Assembly: GCF_007655485.1 (NCBI RefSeq)
Contig: NZ_VJXQ01000008.1
Coordinates: 4,441-43,668, forward strand
Direction: 5' to 3'
Length of the DNA: 39,228 bases
From: Halobellus captivus
Lineage (GTDB): Archaea; Halobacteriota; Halobacteria; Halobacteriales; Haloferacaceae
In this document: piece by piece, positions 31,453 to 39,228 of the stretch
How the letters are laid out: the number at the start of each line of letters is the position of its first letter
Numbering within the stretch: the stretch's first letter is position 1
The notes under the pieces: generated by a model
Seen by the model: the letters and a program-made list of their open reading frames with translations, nothing else
Databases searched by the model: none
Told to the model about the DNA's origin: nothing
Made by a program: the position numbers and the translations under genes

Positions 31453-32034
31453 TTAGTTCTGCAGGTCATCACTCGGATACACGCGGTAGGTTCGACCCTG
31501 TCGTTCCCGATACAGCAGCCCGCGCTCCTCGAGTGAACTCACGGTCTGGCTCACTTTACTCTTTGAGAACTCAGATCGATCCCGAAGTTCGATCTGCGTG
31601 ATTCCAGGCGAGTTCAGGACGGGTTCAAGGACGCGTCGTTCATCATCCGGTAAGAGATCGAGAACGCGCGCTTGCGGATCCGATTCAGGATTGATAGGCG
31701 TCGCCGGCGAGGCGTCATCGTCTATCGATGTAGGCGTTGCCTCCGATACCTGATCGGGGTCGATGTGATCCGCTGAGTCGGTTGTCGAATCGATGAGATT
31801 CCCTCGAACCACGTAATAGATGCCACCGATACTGCCTGCGACCAGAAGGGTTCCAACCACGTACCAGAGAGGATCTGGACCGTGAATCGCCCCCATAGAC
31901 GAGTCCATCATCGGCCCCATCGACTGCTCGATAGCGCGACGCTGTTGATAGGCCCGCCAACTGAGTAGTCCGCCAGCCAAGAGGACGAACCCAAGGAGCA
32001 CACCAACGACGGTATCCGCTGGACGTTGGTTCAT
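31453..32034 (-). CDS. Membrane-anchored winged-helix regulator with Met-rich outer loop
   Basis: 193 residues. Helix 1 is about 8-27, a loop follows with SMGPMMDSSMGAIHG (38-52; four Met and one His), helix 2 is about 57-78, then an acidic linker and a MarR-like winged helix (123-190: ERRVLEPVLNSPGITQIELR, SKSKVSQTVSSLEERGLL). With two helices, both ends are cytoplasmic and the Met loop is outside, so metal outside could be signalled directly to DNA (inference). The wHTH is like archaeal DUF7343-type domains. It lies between the YHS permease and ACPAC protein genes. Confidence 0.82.
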   Translation of the reverse strand: MNQRPADTVVGVLLGFVLLAGGLLSWRAYQQRRAIEQSMGPMMDSSMGAIHGPDPLWYVVGTLLVAGSIGGIYYVVRGNLIDSTTDSADHIDPDQVSEATPTSIDDDASPATPINPESDPQARVLDLLPDDERRVLEPVLNSPGITQIELRDRSEFSKSKVSQTVSSLEERGLLYRERQGRTYRVYPSDDLQN

Positions 32035-32159
32035 ATGACATCCCCTTGTTTCGATATCTGACTGCTCATACAATCAATTTTGGCGCGACAGGTGTGACAA
32101 TTGCGGATTGAAGGTGCGATGATGAAGTGCTTCACAGCGGATGAACCACAGTACATCTA

Positions 32160-33548
32160 TCAGTGATCGTGATCGTGGTTTGTTATCTGCGGGCTTTGAT
32201 CAGCAAATTCCGTGGGCTCTTCCTCGAATGCCCGCTTACAGGTCTTCGAGCAAAAATAGTACGTCATCCCATCATTGGACGCACTCGGCCCCTCATCGTC
32301 GGTCCGCATGCCACACACCGGATCACGATACTGACCTGGTGCGCCGATTCCACGTCGGTAGACATACAGGAGGAACCCGGAGAGCGCGAAGGCGATAATA
32401 TTGAGGTAGAACGTGTAGTTGAGCTCGAAGTACGTCTGTTCGGTCGCCGTCTCGCCACCGGCCAGATCTGGTACGATGCCGAGGGCGTCGAACAGCAACT
32501 CCATGAGGAAGCCAGTGAACGCCATCGTCACGAAGAAGACGCCAAGGATGTACAGCATGATCTTCCAGCCGTAGTACTTCCGGTAGACGTTCAGCACGGG
32601 CACGGTGATGAGGTCGGCGTAGACGAACGCGATGATCCCGGCGAAGCTGACGCCACCACCCCAGAGCGCGACGGCGAACGGGACGTTGCCCATACTGCCG
32701 ACGAAACTGAGGACGGCGATGATGACGCCCATGACGGCGTTCTCGGCAGTCACGAGCAGGCCGTCGCCCTGAATGAACAGCGTGTTCCACACCCACTGCG
32801 GGACGAAGACGATGACGAACCCAGAAATAAGGAAGCCGGCGACGATGTCTTTCCAGATCATCGACCACTCCTTGCGGTACTGATTCCCGACCTTGTACCA
32901 GCCACCCCACGACAGCAACTCGTCACGCCACCCGCCGCTACTCGACGTCTCCTGGCGATAGGTCTCCATACAGCCCTCCGAGCAGAATTTGAGCGTCTCA
33001 CCGCCGTCGGTCGTGAGCGTGTACTCGTCTTTCCCCTCCATCCCGCAGGTGGGATCTTCCGTGACGCCCGCCTGGCGGTCGCGCTCGTTGAGCTTCTCGC
33101 GGACTTCGTTAAACAGGTTTTCGGGAAGCGTGAGGTGGACGATGGCGGCCATGACGGCGATGAGAATCAGGCCGCCGAGCAGTTCCGCGACGAGGAACTC
33201 CCAGCCAAGCAGGATGAGAATCATCAGCCCTAGTTCGACGATGAGGTTCGTCGACGCGAACATGAACGCGAGGAAGTTCACCGCGTGCGCCCCCTTCTTG
33301 AACAGGCCCTTCCCGATGGCGACGGCGCCGAAACTACAGCCACTGCTTGCTGCTCCGAACACAGTCGCCTTGGTAAGTCCAGTTAGATCGCCCTCACCCA
33401 GCACCTGTGCCATCCGCTCCTTCGAGACGTAGACCTGGACGAGACTCGTAATCGTGAGGCCCATGATGATCGCCCACGCCGCCGTCCAGAGAAATCCGAC
33501 ACCGATACGAAGGGATTCAAGAACTCCGTCGATTATCGTCGCCTGCAT
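32160..33548 (-). CDS. COG0701-type permease with two YHS domains
   Basis: 462 residues. Two bundles of about four helices each (10-145 and 235-400) match the permease family that includes ArsP and SO_0444. GAASSGCSFGAVAIGKGLF (about 65-83) holds the conserved Cys region. One YHS unit lies between the halves (164-200: DPTCGME, FCSEGC) and one at the C-terminus (409-448: DPVCGMR, YYFCSKTC). The end is HDHDH. I infer export of a soft metal or metalloid, with cytoplasmic YHS domains delivering it. It heads the minus-strand array. Confidence 0.87.
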   Translation of the reverse strand: MQATIIDGVLESLRIGVGFLWTAAWAIIMGLTITSLVQVYVSKERMAQVLGEGDLTGLTKATVFGAASSGCSFGAVAIGKGLFKKGAHAVNFLAFMFASTNLIVELGLMILILLGWEFLVAELLGGLILIAVMAAIVHLTLPENLFNEVREKLNERDRQAGVTEDPTCGMEGKDEYTLTTDGGETLKFCSEGCMETYRQETSSSGGWRDELLSWGGWYKVGNQYRKEWSMIWKDIVAGFLISGFVIVFVPQWVWNTLFIQGDGLLVTAENAVMGVIIAVLSFVGSMGNVPFAVALWGGGVSFAGIIAFVYADLITVPVLNVYRKYYGWKIMLYILGVFFVTMAFTGFLMELLFDALGIVPDLAGGETATEQTYFELNYTFYLNIIAFALSGFLLYVYRRGIGAPGQYRDPVCGMRTDDEGPSASNDGMTYYFCSKTCKRAFEEEPTEFADQSPQITNHDHDH

Positions 33549-33565
33549 AGGTGTATCATTGTAGG

Positions 33566-33650
33566 GATCATCTATTGCGGTTTTGATTAGAATATACTGC
33601 CTATGAGGGTATCAGTACTATGGCATCGTAACCGTCGGCCATAGATGATC
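33566..33650. promoter_or_regulatory. Distant 10-bp inverted repeat upstream of the YHS permease
   Basis: GATCATCTAT and ATAGATGATC are perfect complements 65 nt apart and flank the TATA-like element of the permease promoter. Two half-sites this far apart suggest a looping or multi-dimer operator, perhaps for the membrane-anchored wHTH. Confidence 0.35.
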
Positions 33651-33705
33651 TATCGTGAAGAGGGGAAAACATTGCAAACCTCCACAAGCTCCACGGAATC
33701 CGACT

Positions 33706-33728
33706 TCAGATTCAAAAGGGGAATCTGA
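33706..33728. repeat. Hairpin TCAGATTC-N7-GAATCTGA
   Basis: 8-bp perfect arms with a 7-base loop AAAAGGG, in the gap between the divergent permease and amidohydrolase genes. Role unknown. Confidence 0.4.
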
Positions 33729-33876
33729 TTAAATCACGCCGACGTATTAGAGGCTAATGGGACCAGTAGAGACCGATGATATCCCAAATGAGGGGAACAC
33801 CACCTGGAAGAACAGCCTTCGCCGGCCTGCTCGGTTGTCCAGTACGGTAACTGTCACATCCACTTCCTAATTTACG

Positions 33877-35343
33877 ATGGCTGTCGATCTGGCAATCCAT
33901 GATGCACTCGTTCTCACAGCCGACGAGCGGAACCGCCTGTACGAGCGCGGCACAGTATGCATCACCGATGGCTGTATCGAAGAAGTCCGACCATCACGTG
34001 CAGGAGACGGAGAATTAGAAGCGTCCACCGTTATCGACGGGAACGGGAAACTGGTGATGCCGGGGTTGGTGAACGCCCACACGCACTTGGAGATGACACC
34101 GCTCATCGGTGCGTTTAGCGAACTCGAGCTGACGGAGATGCTTGGGAGTGGGACGGCCTTGTTTAACAGATTAGGGAACGGCGAATTCGAGTACCTCGTC
34201 GAGGCAGGCGTCGAGCTCGCAGCGCTCAATTTCCTCTTGGGCGGTGTCACGACCGTGAACTCGATGGACGCACGGCCTGCCGCAGGTGCAGAGGCGTTCG
34301 GGGAAGCAGGGCTCCGCGGATTTTTCGGCCCGGCGATCTCGGACCTCTTCTGGGACCAACCAGTCGATCAGCAGTTCTCCCGTGCTCGCGAGTTCGTCGA
34401 AACGTACCACGACACGTACGACGGCCGAATCAGGGCGACGATCTGCCCGCACGACGACTGGTCGTGTACCCGGCAGCTGTGGGAACGGACCGCATCCCTC
34501 GCCGCAGAGTATCCGGACCTGCTCGTCCACACGCACTTGCTCGAACTCGAGGAGAGTAACACGATGGCACGAGCGAACGGTGGCGAGGACTCGGTAGGAT
34601 TGCTCGACGACGTTGGACTCCTGGACGACCGACTGGTCGCTGCTCACTTCCGCCTCGGCGACGAAGAGGACATCCAGCGAACCGCCGAGGCGGACGCGGC
34701 TGTTGCGCACTGCCCGTCCGTCTTCTGTTACTGGAATCCGGACGGGGAGACGCAGTGGACGCCCGTTCCCGAGCTTCGAGCCGCCGGCGTCGACGTCGGA
34801 GTAGGGATTGACGACCACTACTGGCACGACTCGTACAGCATGTTCGGTGAAGCGCGGCAAGCTCGGCTGGCGGCAAATCTCAAGCGTTCAGCCGGGCAGT
34901 TCGACTCGATGGAACTGATACGAATTCTCACTATCGAGGGCGCACGCGCGCTGGGGATGGGCGACGAGATCGGCAGTATCGAAGCGGGAAAGCGCGCGGA
35001 TATTATCCTCCTCGACGTCGACAAACCGAAGTTCACGCCACTGACCAACGTTCCCGCACACGTCGTGAACAACGCGGTCCCGGCCGACGTCGAGACAGTG
35101 ATCGTTGACGGCGACGTCGTCCTCCGGAATGGTGTGCCCGAGACAATGGACTCGGACGACGTGCGACAGCGAGTAAATCAGGCTGTCGAACGCTTCATGG
35201 ACGAGACAGGCTGGGAGTTAGACATTGGTGGTAGTGAACCGCCGACCAGCATCGAGACTGTACGGGACCTCCCAAAGCGTGGCCCTGCGCGACTCCTGAC
35301 TCGCCTCGCGATGCAATCCGCGCGTGATCGGTTCTCCTTCTAA
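33877..35343 (+). CDS. Amidohydrolase family protein (deaminase-like)
   Basis: 488 residues with the metal-dependent hydrolase fold. The HxH pair is at 68-70 (VNAHTHLEM); HTHLLE, AAHFRLG and the catalytic Asp in GIDDHYWHDS follow. Relatives act on aminopyrimidine, adenosine or triazine-like substrates (SsnA/TrzA/MtaD group), in the cytoplasm, releasing ammonia. Exact substrate unknown; RPAAGAEAFG and ICPHDDWSC are not diagnostic to me. It stands alone between metal operons and has no obvious link to them. Confidence 0.88.
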   Translation: MAVDLAIHDALVLTADERNRLYERGTVCITDGCIEEVRPSRAGDGELEASTVIDGNGKLVMPGLVNAHTHLEMTPLIGAFSELELTEMLGSGTALFNRLGNGEFEYLVEAGVELAALNFLLGGVTTVNSMDARPAAGAEAFGEAGLRGFFGPAISDLFWDQPVDQQFSRAREFVETYHDTYDGRIRATICPHDDWSCTRQLWERTASLAAEYPDLLVHTHLLELEESNTMARANGGEDSVGLLDDVGLLDDRLVAAHFRLGDEEDIQRTAEADAAVAHCPSVFCYWNPDGETQWTPVPELRAAGVDVGVGIDDHYWHDSYSMFGEARQARLAANLKRSAGQFDSMELIRILTIEGARALGMGDEIGSIEAGKRADIILLDVDKPKFTPLTNVPAHVVNNAVPADVETVIVDGDVVLRNGVPETMDSDDVRQRVNQAVERFMDETGWELDIGGSEPPTSIETVRDLPKRGPARLLTRLAMQSARDRFSF

Positions 35344-35372
35344 GACCCTGCCAGCGTAGGGGTGGTTCCCCC

Positions 35373-35897
35373 TCAGGAATTTCTGTGGGCGCGAACGAAC
35401 GCACGTCGCAGGACGGTCAGAAGAACGTACGTCTCGTACTTCTGGGTCTGGCAGTGCTCGCAGGGCTGCATATCCTCGACGATCTCCTCAATAGCGTCGT
35501 CGTACTCGTCGGTGAGCGTAGTGAGCGCGTCCGTGATCTGGGGCTGGGCAGCGTCGATCATCTCCTCGACGGCGGCGTCGGCCGAATCTGGTAGTGAGTA
35601 CGAGAGGACGATCGTGTTCGCGTGGTAGTACTTCGTCGTCCCACCACGCCCCTCCTCGAAGCGAACGACGTCGACGAGGCCCGCATCCCGGAGCTCGTTG
35701 ATGTGATGGCGGACCGTGTTCTCCGTCCGGTCGATGCCGCGATCGTCGAGGCGTTCGTGGACCTCGGTCGCAGTTAGGGCTTCCTCGGACAGAATGTCGA
35801 GGACCATCGCCCGCATCGGCTCGTCGATGGCGTCCGAAATCCGAGTGTCTCGCACCGCGATGTCGTCGAGACGGTGGTCGGTATCGGAATCACTCAT
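35373..35897 (-). CDS. ArsR-like winged-helix regulator with CxxC tail
   Basis: 174 residues from the ATG at 35897; the longer open frame upstream is discarded because it runs into the promoter of the next operon. The winged helix spans about 22-90 (LTATEVHERLDDRGIDRTENTVRHHINEL). A helical region follows, ending with CEHC (146-149). The C-terminal cysteines could sense metal. It diverges from the HMA/CPG-ATPase operon and probably represses it. Confidence 0.87.
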   Translation of the reverse strand: MSDSDTDHRLDDIAVRDTRISDAIDEPMRAMVLDILSEEALTATEVHERLDDRGIDRTENTVRHHINELRDAGLVDVVRFEEGRGGTTKYYHANTIVLSYSLPDSADAAVEEMIDAAQPQITDALTTLTDEYDDAIEEIVEDMQPCEHCQTQKYETYVLLTVLRRAFVRAHRNS

Positions 35898-36054
35898 ACG
35901 AGGACTGAGCGCGAGCACGCGGGAAAAGGTAGCGGGGCAGGAGTCGGGTAGGTGTCTGTCGAGGTATCCAGTACAGGATGGACCCGCGATAGCGAAAGCC
36001 CTAGACGACCCGTTTGACTGTTCCAACGACTCGTATCCGAATTCAAACATATCA

Positions 36055-36063
36055 TATAAAAAA
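36055..36063 (+). promoter_or_regulatory. TATA box of the HMA/CPG ATPase operon
   Basis: TATAAAAAA within an AT-rich patch, 35 nt before the ATG at 36099, in a 201-nt divergent promoter region. GTTTGA (36012-36017) and TCAAAC (36043-36048) flank the upstream side as a loose inverted repeat. Confidence 0.5.
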
Positions 36064-36098
36064 TACTTATTGAGGTACGGGCACTATCTCAAACTGTA

Positions 36099-36314
36099 AT
36101 GAGCGACACAACCCAATTCCGCGTCCTCGACTTCGACTGCCCGACCTGCGCGAGTACCGTCGAACGCGCCCTGTCGAACGTCGACGGCGTCCAGCACGTC
36201 GAAGTCCACTACGCGACCGGCCGCGTCGAGATCGAGTACGACGACAGCGTCGCTGACCCCGACGCCTTCGCAGAGACCATCGAAAACCAGGGGTACACTC
36301 CCCAGCCCGCCTAA
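36099..36314 (+). CDS. HMA-domain metal chaperone, CPTC type
   Basis: 71 residues, one HMA domain with FDCPTCAS (C14, C17). It lies 4 nt before an ATPase that lacks its own HMA domain, so it probably supplies that function as a separate subunit or chaperone. The DFDCPTC form differs from the GMxCxHC of the two other HMA proteins here and may prefer another metal, such as Zn, Cd or Co (inference). Confidence 0.9.
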   Translation: MSDTTQFRVLDFDCPTCASTVERALSNVDGVQHVEVHYATGRVEIEYDDSVADPDAFAETIENQGYTPQPA

Positions 36315-36318
36315 CACT

Positions 36319-38238
36319 ATGAACAAACAATCGATCACGCAGTACTACCGGAACCACCGGAAGGCCATCGTCACGGCGACAAGCGGCCTGCTGTACGGCG
36401 GTGGCTGGAGTCTCGGCTACCTCACGAGTTTCGAGATGGCAAGCGCCGCCATCCTCGTCCTCGCGACGGTCGTGGGTGGCTACGACATCGCCAAGACCGC
36501 TTACCACGAGGTCACCAACCGGACGCTCGGCATCAAGACGCTGGTGACGCTGGCTGCAATCGGCGCCATCGTCATCGGCGAGTACTGGGAAGCCGCCGCC
36601 GTCGTCTTCCTGTTCAGCCTCGGCAGCTACCTCGAGGGCCGCACCATGCGGAAGACTCGGACGGCCCTCCAGGAGCTGCTGGAGATGACGCCCGACACGG
36701 CGACCGTCCGTCGCGACGGGACACTCCAAAAGGTCTCCGCCCGCGATGTCGAAGAGGGCGAAGTCGTCGTCGTAAAGCCGGGCGGGAAGATCCCGGTCGA
36801 CGGAACCGTCGTCGACGGCGAGAGCGCAGTCAACCAGGCGCCGGTCACCGGCGAGAGCGCGCCCGTCCACAAGGCCGACAGCGACGAGGTGTACGCCGGG
36901 ACGGTCAACCAGGAGGGCGCGCTAGAAATCCGGACGACGGGAGCGGGATCGGATACGACTCTCGAACGGATCATCCGTCGCGTCGAGGAGGCCCAGGAGG
37001 CTCAGTCGCCCACGGAGAGTCTCATCGACCGGTTCGCGAAGTACTACACGCCGGCCGTCATTGCCCTGGCTATCGGCGCGTACGCGGTCACGCAGAACGC
37101 GATCCTGTCGCTGACGCTGCTGGTCATCGGCTGTCCGGGCGCGCTGGTCATCGGGCCACCGGTCAGCATCGTCTCGGCCATCGGTAACGCCGCCCGGTCG
37201 GGCGTGCTGATGAAGGGCGGCGAACACCTCGAACGCGCCGGCAAGATCGATCTCGTCGCCTTCGACAAGACGGGGACGCTCACGAAGGGCGAGACCACCG
37301 TCTCCGGTATCGAGGGGTTCGGCGTCGCCGCCGCCGACGTCCTCTCGCTCGCAGCGACCGCCGAGAAGAAGAGCGAACACCACCTCGCGGACGCCATCGT
37401 CGACATGGCCCGCGAACGCCAGACGGCTGCGACGGACGGTGGAGCGACGGTCGCCCAAGCGGACGATACGGACGTGGGGCGCAGGTCGGTCCCCGATCCC
37501 GACGACTTCGACGTGGTCGCCGGCAAGGGCGTCATCGCCCATGCCGATGGCCAGGAAGTCGTCGTCGGCAACCGCGCGCTGCTGGACGACCGCGACGTCG
37601 ATGTCCCCGATCGGGTCGCCGACTACGTCCGCGAGCGTGAGGGGCGCGGCGAGACAGTCGTCCACGTCGTTCGGGACGGGGACATCATCGGCGCGATTGC
37701 GATGCGGGACGAGCTCCGGGAGGCCGCTCCTGGGGTCGTCGCGGCGCTCCAAGACGCTGGCATCGAGACGGTGATGCTCACCGGCGACAACGAGCGGACG
37801 GCCGCTGCCGTTGCCGAGGAGGTCGGTATCGACGAGTACCGTGCCGAACTCCTCCCCGAGGACAAGCAGTCCGTCATCGAGGGCTACCAGGCCGACGGCC
37901 ACGTCGTCGCGATGGTCGGCGACGGCATCAACGACGCGCCATCGCTGGCCACTGCCGATGTCGGCATCGCGATGGGTGCTGCGGGAACGGACACCGCTAT
38001 CGAAACGGCTGACATGGCGTTGATGGCCGACGACCTCGAACGCATCCCGTACGCGGTCAAACTCAGCAAGGCGACGCGCTGGAACGTCCTCGAGAACGTC
38101 GGGCTCGCGGTGCTGACCGTGACCGTCCTCCTCGCGGGCGTGCTCACCAGCTACGTCACCCTCGCGTCGGGAATGCTGGTCCACGAGGCCAGCGTCCTCC
38201 TCGTCATCCTCAACGGGATGCGACTGCTCCGCTACTGA
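36319..38238 (+). CDS. Heavy-metal P1B-type ATPase with CPG signature
   Basis: 639 residues with no N-terminal metal domain. The membrane site is CPGALVIGPP (C272-P-G274) instead of CPC or CPH. TGES is in the actuator domain, the DKTGT Asp is at 316, and GDGINDAP is in the hinge. The HP dipeptide is HH (SEHHLADAI). The metal cannot be assigned by signature; Zn, Cd, Co or Cu are all open. The gene is very GC-rich. It is co-transcribed with the HMA protein before and an FmdE-like protein after (28 nt). Confidence 0.93.
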   Translation: MNKQSITQYYRNHRKAIVTATSGLLYGGGWSLGYLTSFEMASAAILVLATVVGGYDIAKTAYHEVTNRTLGIKTLVTLAAIGAIVIGEYWEAAAVVFLFSLGSYLEGRTMRKTRTALQELLEMTPDTATVRRDGTLQKVSARDVEEGEVVVVKPGGKIPVDGTVVDGESAVNQAPVTGESAPVHKADSDEVYAGTVNQEGALEIRTTGAGSDTTLERIIRRVEEAQEAQSPTESLIDRFAKYYTPAVIALAIGAYAVTQNAILSLTLLVIGCPGALVIGPPVSIVSAIGNAARSGVLMKGGEHLERAGKIDLVAFDKTGTLTKGETTVSGIEGFGVAAADVLSLAATAEKKSEHHLADAIVDMARERQTAATDGGATVAQADDTDVGRRSVPDPDDFDVVAGKGVIAHADGQEVVVGNRALLDDRDVDVPDRVADYVREREGRGETVVHVVRDGDIIGAIAMRDELREAAPGVVAALQDAGIETVMLTGDNERTAAAVAEEVGIDEYRAELLPEDKQSVIEGYQADGHVVAMVGDGINDAPSLATADVGIAMGAAGTDTAIETADMALMADDLERIPYAVKLSKATRWNVLENVGLAVLTVTVLLAGVLTSYVTLASGMLVHEASVLLVILNGMRLLRY

Positions 38239-38266
38239 CCACGAGACACGATCACAACCACAACTC

Positions 38267-38920
38267 ATGACATCGAATTCGACTGCGACTGACACGACCC
38301 AGACGAGAACCAATTGGCAGGTCGACTACGACGCCGACCCGATCGAAATCCGCGACCCCGTCGCGGAGGCCCTCGGCGTCCTCGAACCGGGCGAGCCGTT
38401 CGTCGTCACCTACCGGGACGCGGTGAAAGAAGCCGGACACTCCTGTCCGACAGCCTCGGGTGCCTATCGGATCGTCCAGCTCGGGCTCGACGCCCTGTAT
38501 CCCGACGACTATCCAGTCCGGAGCGAAATCGAGGTCCAGACGGCCGGCCCGCAGGACGATGCCGCGTACGGCGTGATGAGCCGCATCATCTCGTACGTGA
38601 CTGGCGCGACCGGCGATGACGGATTCAGCGGGCTCGCCGGCGGCTATGGCGGCCGCCGCGACCTCCTGCGCTTCGACGCGTTCGACCCGGACACGGCGGA
38701 CCCGACGTTCCGGTTCCGGCGAACCGACACGGACGAGACCGTCGAAGTGACCTACCACGTCAGCGACGTTCCTGACGGTGGACCCGCAATCGGGAACCTC
38801 CAAGGGATTCTCGACGAATCGGCAACTGACCAGCAACGAGAGGCTTTCGCTGACGCCTGGCACCGCCGGGTACAGGTCGTCCTCAGCGACGACTCGCTGT
38901 TCACCGTCGACGCGGTGTGA
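38267..38920 (+). CDS. FmdE-like domain protein
   Basis: 217 residues. The region 44-90 resembles FmdE (formylmethanofuran dehydrogenase subunit E) domains: AGHSCPTASGAYRIVQLGLD, with H58 and C60 as likely metal ligands. A Gly-rich segment follows (about 118-132, GFSGLAGGYGGRRD). Haloarchaea do not make methane, so a role in that pathway is unlikely. As the third gene of the CPG ATPase operon it may bind or sense the exported metal (inference). Confidence 0.78.
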   Translation: MTSNSTATDTTQTRTNWQVDYDADPIEIRDPVAEALGVLEPGEPFVVTYRDAVKEAGHSCPTASGAYRIVQLGLDALYPDDYPVRSEIEVQTAGPQDDAAYGVMSRIISYVTGATGDDGFSGLAGGYGGRRDLLRFDAFDPDTADPTFRFRRTDTDETVEVTYHVSDVPDGGPAIGNLQGILDESATDQQREAFADAWHRRVQVVLSDDSLFTVDAV

Positions 38921-38953
38921 ACGCGACGGTCTACCCCTCTCACTCGAAATAAG

Positions 38954-39228
38954 TTACTGCGGTACACTATCGATCTCCTCAAGGGCCTCAGTAGCGACAT
39001 CACCTAACTCACCAGCCTCGATATGCGAGTACCGCTCACGAACCATCTCCTCAGAATTATCGAGATATCGGGCCGCCACAGTATATCCGAATGCCCGGAC
39101 CAGAACCTCGCCCATGCCACGACGGCCACCGTGCGGAGCAAGATAATCGTGTTTCGGATGGTCGATGTCGATCTCCGCGGCCTCCGAGAGTCGTTGGAGA
39201 ATCGACCGTGCGCCGTCCGTCGTGATCG
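38954..39228 (-). CDS. Tyrosine recombinase/integrase, C-terminal part (cut by window edge)
   Basis: The last 90 codons of a site-specific integrase; the start lies beyond 39228. The translation has PHGGRRGMGEVLVRAFGY (the H..R box), YLDNSEEMVRERYSHIE with the nucleophile Tyr, and ends at TAA 38954-38956. Such enzymes integrate or resolve haloarchaeal elements. It is convergent with the FmdE-like gene (33-nt gap) and may mark an element boundary. Confidence 0.85.
   Translation of the reverse strand, partial: ITTDGARSILQRLSEAAEIDIDHPKHDYLAPHGGRRGMGEVLVRAFGYTVAARYLDNSEEMVRERYSHIEAGELGDVATEALEEIDSVPQ

Larger units (their letters stand above)
33549..33876. other. Intergenic region with several inverted repeats
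   Basis: 328 nt, no gene seen. It contains arms GATCATCTAT (33566-33575) and ATAGATGATC (33641-33650), CTATGGC/GCCATAG (33618-33644), and the hairpin at 33706-33728. A TATATTCTA element near 33585-33593 (minus strand) could drive the permease gene. Confidence 0.45.

Noticed and set aside
36922..38313. 463-codon minus-strand frame opposite the CPG ATPase
   Set aside because: Shadow of a GC-rich gene; no domain or promoter.
1..39228. CRISPR arrays, tRNA and rRNA genes
   Set aside because: No regularly spaced repeats and no tRNA- or rRNA-like stretch was seen on reading the window.

Overview
The window reads as a haloarchaeal (class Halobacteria) accessory region, probably from a megaplasmid or an integrated element. 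The proteins are rich in Asp and Glu, and coding DNA is mostly GC-rich. Promoters carry archaeal TATA boxes, several with no room for a long leader. Secreted proteins have twin-arginine signals with lipoboxes, and many families are ones known mainly from haloarchaea (DUF7521, DUF63, DUF7123, Lrp-TRASH regulators, halocyanin-like cupredoxins). No rRNA, tRNA, CRISPR array or intact insertion sequence was seen. A tyrosine recombinase runs off the right edge and a possible recombinase remnant lies at 18856-19020, which fits a mobile region.

Most of the window is a metal-handling island, chiefly for copper. It has three P1B-type ATPases with three different membrane metal-site signatures: CPH at 356-2638, CPC (CopA) at 13716-16322 and CPG at 36319-38238. 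There are three free-standing HMA chaperones, two Lrp-type regulators with metal-binding TRASH tails, two cupredoxins, a permease with two YHS domains, a 46-residue YHS protein, a YHS-MaoC fusion, and DUF411 and DUF302 proteins.

Layout. 1-4300: CPH ATPase, HMA protein, an interrupted membrane gene, DUF7521 protein and its wHTH regulator. 4400-6550: DoxX, SHOCT protein, universal stress protein, CBS protein. 6600-9400: aconitase. 9490-12650: a second wHTH/DUF7521 module, a halocyanin-like lipoprotein, and a divergent pair of putative proteases (PrsW-like and Lon-like). 12700-18770: the CopA locus, continuing into DUF7123, DUF63 and geranylgeranyl-reductase-like genes. 19090-21180: DoxX operon and a double-domain stress protein. 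21600-25260: DUF411, a Cys-rich protein, a methyltransferase, YHS, Lrp-TRASH and YHS-MaoC. 25500-27710: an ABC-2 transporter. 33548-27849 (minus strand): an envelope operon of YHS permease, membrane-anchored wHTH, CxxC membrane protein, Met/His-rich secreted protein, SHOCT proteins, DUF302 and a cupredoxin-SHOCT fusion. 33877-35343: an amidohydrolase. 35373-38920: ArsR-like regulator diverging from HMA, CPG ATPase and an FmdE-like protein. 38954-end: integrase.

The most interesting pattern is a shared architecture. Three small proteins have TM, then a Met/Gly (or Met/His) loop, then TM, then a cytoplasmic SHOCT domain. The putative regulator at 31453-32034 has the same layout but with a winged helix instead of SHOCT. 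I infer an envelope copper-handling system in which Met-rich outer loops bind metal and one member may signal directly to DNA. Possible operators lie in several divergent promoters, the best at 4327-4353 and 12919-12948.
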